64,000 nt of DNA from Ga0077555 sp050250755 (GTDB lineage Bacteria; Pseudomonadota; Alphaproteobacteria; Rhizobiales; Hyphomicrobiaceae), in the NCBI GenBank assembly GCA_050250755.1, contig JBFWOB010000003.1:124001-188000 (forward strand). The letters run 5' to 3'. The position numbers were made by a program, and so were the translations under genes. How positions within the stretch are numbered: the first letter of the stretch is position 1; each line of letters begins with the position of its first letter. Positions 61,839 through 64,000 of this stretch are shown here, one piece after another. Below the pieces are notes generated by a model. It ran no database searches. It was not told the DNA's origin and was given only the letters and a program-made list of their open reading frames with translations.

Positions 61839-62477
61839 CGCATCTTCTCCTCTTGAGAATCCCCGCTCGTGCTTAGGATTTTCGCACAATCGCGGTGGAC
61901 TCCGAGGCAACGGTCTACGGGCAACAATAGCCGATGTTCTGCTGATATCCTGCGTATCCGCCGGTTTGTGGATAAAGCGGGATTGCAAGCGGATTATGTT
62001 TCAATTCTTGAAACAAGCATGAAGCTGCCCTATAGTGGCGTTGCAATTGATGTAGTGGTCAATGCACTGGAAAAGCCGCTCTGCTGGGGGCGGTTTTTCA
62101 TTATGCGGGGACGCCGCGTGCGGAGGCGGCCGCTAGCTGATTACCGCATAGTAGATATCTCCTGTTTTCTTGACAAAACCGTGCTTGATTTGAAAGCGCA
62201 GCTGGGAGCTGATGGAGGTGCTGACAAAGGCCTTCTGGCCGTCCTCCGCTGATTTTTCGATGAGTTGGCGCGTATTGTCTCGCTCAGGACATTAGATGGA
62301 CATCCGTTCGGTGCGATGAAGGCGCGCGGAGGGCAATGCACTTTCTCTGCAAGACGCTGCCCACTGACCCCACTTCAATGCACCGCTACCCCCACGCTGA
62401 GCCGCTCACGACGGGCGCCAAACCGTCGTTTCGTTGAGGGCCAGTTTCTAAGAAGCCGGCACCAGCGACCGGTTTCG
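61839..62477. other. Region of gene debris between the 41-aa ORF and the TonB-dependent receptor
   Basis: 639 bp. It contains a strong hairpin (listed separately) and, on the leftward strand at about 62140-62300, a 50-codon open stretch reading LIEKSAEDGQKAFVSTSISS and FQIKHGFVKKTGDIYYAVIS before a stop. That stretch looks like the C-terminus of a lost gene but I cannot name it. Nothing else was recognised. Confidence 0.45.
62071..62098 (+). terminator. Rho-independent terminator-like hairpin
   Basis: AAAAGCCGC (62071-62079) pairs with GCGGTTTTT (62090-62098) with one G-T pair, loop TCTGCTGGGG, ending in a T-run on the rightward strand and, because of the A-run, also on the leftward strand. 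No intact gene ends beside it, suggesting that it outlived the gene it served. Confidence 0.75.
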
Positions 62478-64000
62478 TCACCAGCGGTATCGAAGGCTCC
62501 CGAGGACTGCACGCCCTTTGTCGCGGTAACAGTAGTCGGCTTGGCAGATGTCCTTCTCGGTGTCGAATATGTTCGAGACATTGAGCTGCAGCCGCGCGCC
62601 CCTGAAGCGTTGATCGAGTGACGCCAGATCGTAATGGGCCGCAGCGTCGAATAGCGTCCTATCCTCGTTCTTGAACGTATTCTCGTCGTTCCCGAAGCTC
62701 GAACCGATGTAGCGCACGCCAGCACCGAGACCGAAGCCGGTCAGCGTGCCGTATTTGAACGAGTAGCCCGCCCATAGCGACGCTGTATGCTGTGGAATGC
62801 TCGATAGCGTATTTCCATTGATGGCAGGGTCGCCGCCATCGACGATTTCCATGTCGATGTAGGAGTAGGAGGCGAGAAAGTTCCACCCGCCGAAAGTTGC
62901 CGCAGCCTCAATCTCACCGCCGCGCGAGTTCAGGATACCCGTCTGCACGAGGCGAGATAGCTGCACCCCGTCACGCTCGAATGTCTGAGCCACAAGCCCG
63001 TTCTGCTGCTCGATATCGAATAGCGAGCCGGCGATCAAAATGTTCATGCCACGCGGGATATACTTGAAACCTATTTCTTTTGATTTTGCCGTTGAGGGAT
63101 CGAAGGCGGCTTGTGTGTCCGCGTCGGGGGGCGACGTCCCAGCGGTCGGACTGAAGGATGTGGCGTACGCGATATACGGTGTCAGGCCGGAGCTGAAGCC
63201 GTAGCCGAGCGCCACGCGGCCGGACCAATTCTGATCGCTCTTCTCTTGCGTCGCGATCGTGCCGGCAAGATCGTTCCATGTCGTCTTCGTTTCGAGCCAG
63301 TCGTGGCGCGCACCGAGCGTCAGAATCCAGCGCTCAAGCTTGATTTGATCCTGGACATAGACGCCGGTCGAAAACAAATCCTGCGAAGTGCGGCCAATAA
63401 GGGCCGGATTCGTTATCCGCGACGCCCCGTAGTTGAAGTTCACGAGCGGCGGCACCCGACTGCCGATCACGATGTCTTGGGGGTTGCCGTCCATGTCGTA
63501 AATAATGTCGTCGGTCTCGAAGCCTTCAGCTTCCTTGTAGGTCAGATAGCTCAGATCGACGCCTGCCAGGACGGTGTGCCGGAACGGTCCAGTCGCGAAC
63601 TTAATCTCCGCATTATTGTCCATCACGGCCGTATGCATCTTGTCGGCAAGCGTGCCCGTCGCACGAGGATAGATGCCGTTGACGGGCAGGCCTGTTGGAT
63701 CCAGAGGACCGACCGAGGGCAGTGCATTGCCGTCATTGTCCGTGGGGATCGCGATATCGATATATTCGAGTTTGCTATTCAAACCCGCATACCGCGCCTT
63801 CTGTCGCAAGGTGAGCCCGCCGGTAACGCGATGCTCCACCTCATAGCCGACGCGCCACTGCTCCTGCTTGAAGTCGTTGAATCTGGGATCGCCCGAGACA
63901 ATGTTCGTGCGCCGGACGTGATCGCCGTTGTAATCGTTCCAGTACGCCATGTTGCCACCGGCGTTGCTCTTCATGTACTCGCCGAAAACCGTAACCTTGG
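62478..64000 (-). CDS. TonB-dependent siderophore receptor (FhuA/FpvA-like), C-terminal part
   Basis: The frame stays open past the right edge, so the N-terminal plug, TonB box and signal peptide lie outside; about 507 residues of the outer-membrane beta-barrel are present. Marks of siderophore receptors: HTVLAGVDLSYL, VYVQDQIKLERWILTLGARHDW (conserved barrel strand), GLTPYIAYATSFSPTAG, KSKEIGFKYIPRGMNILIAG, LQLNVSNIFDTEKDI, and the terminal GSLRYRW ending in an aromatic residue. Imports a ferric siderophore using TonB energy. Confidence 0.95.
   Translation of the reverse strand, partial: KVTVFGEYMKSNAGGNMAYWNDYNGDHVRRTNIVSGDPRFNDFKQEQWRVGYEVEHRVTGGLTLRQKARYAGLNSKLEYIDIAIPTDNDGNALPSVGPLDPTGLPVNGIYPRATGTLADKMHTAVMDNNAEIKFATGPFRHTVLAGVDLSYLTYKEAEGFETDDIIYDMDGNPQDIVIGSRVPPLVNFNYGASRITNPALIGRTSQDLFSTGVYVQDQIKLERWILTLGARHDWLETKTTWNDLAGTIATQEKSDQNWSGRVALGYGFSSGLTPYIAYATSFSPTAGTSPPDADTQAAFDPSTAKSKEIGFKYIPRGMNILIAGSLFDIEQQNGLVAQTFERDGVQLSRLVQTGILNSRGGEIEAAATFGGWNFLASYSYIDMEIVDGGDPAINGNTLSSIPQHTASLWAGYSFKYGTLTGFGLGAGVRYIGSSFGNDENTFKNEDRTLFDAAAHYDLASLDQRFRGARLQLNVSNIFDTEKDICQADYCYRDKGRAVLGSLRYRW

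Noticed and set aside
1..64000. CRISPR arrays, insertion sequences, prophage structural genes, rRNA genes
   Set aside because: Scanned by eye for regular repeats, transposase motifs, phage proteins and rRNA-like sequence; none seen. A computed repeat search was not possible.

Overview
The window is high-GC, densely packed chromosomal DNA from a free-living Gram-negative bacterium. Many ABC, Bug-type (tripartite tricarboxylate) and RND transport genes, MmgE/PrpD, CaiB and amidohydrolase catabolic genes, ATGA-coupled operons and a tRNA gene with encoded CCA fit an alphaproteobacterium, probably Hyphomicrobiales (Bradyrhizobium/Xanthobacteraceae-like). This is an inference from gene content; no rRNA or housekeeping marker is present.

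Left part (1-18.2 kb): four genes of a peptide/nickel-type ABC importer (two ATPases, two permeases) read leftwards with no binding protein beside them. They are followed by a PaaI-like thioesterase, an ArsR-type regulator, a Bug-family periplasmic binding protein, an NAD-dependent epimerase, an unrecognised 348-aa protein, a MoaF-like protein divergent from an MmgE/PrpD protein, a VOC (PhnB-like) protein and a RibD/DHFR-like reductase. Next come an unrecognised two-gene unit (534 + 123 aa), a DUF1269-like glycine-zipper protein, an AraC regulator and a TMEM198/DUF4203-like membrane protein.

Middle (18.5-37.7 kb): an AI-2E family membrane protein, then a leftward Mrp-type cation/proton antiporter operon (E-F-G-A'/B-C-D-D') headed by a translationally coupled 562-aa beta-helix/membrane protein. 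An SLC13-like permease with RCK_C domains, an M20 peptidase and an AbgT transporter follow. A rightward RND efflux operon has two lipoprotein adaptors around one pump and no outer-membrane channel.

37.7-51.2 kb: an orphan family-5 binding protein, a GlcG/HbpS-like protein, two amidohydrolases, a CaiB-type CoA-transferase and an SDR form a small-molecule catabolic neighbourhood. A cytochrome b561 sits before a 769-aa di-CXXCH protein with a DUF4384-like tail. A tRNA-Arg(TCT) follows, with fragments of an SRAP (YedK-like) gene and a UvrD helicase gene behind it, then a LysR regulator divergent from a haloacid-dehalogenase-like gene.

Right part (51.9-60.3 kb): an arsenic resistance island. One leftward unit has arsR, a flavoprotein with a cysteine-rich tail and two MFS genes (the last frameshifted). 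acr3 is divergent from it. A second leftward unit has an arsR-arsC fusion, an ArsJ-type GAPDH, and arsJ itself carrying one nonsense codon and at least four frameshifts. The arsR-arsC fusion begins at a junction with a heavy-metal P-type ATPase fragment, which abuts a DnaE2 fragment. Further remnants (PAS protein, DUF998 protein) and a strong hairpin terminator fill 61-62.5 kb. The window ends inside a TonB-dependent siderophore receptor.

As read, the likely working arsenic route is ArsC reduction plus Acr3 export, possibly helped by the flavoprotein and first MFS pump. The GAPDH/ArsJ route looks broken unless the lesions are sequencing errors. No transposase, integrase gene or CRISPR array was recognised in the window.
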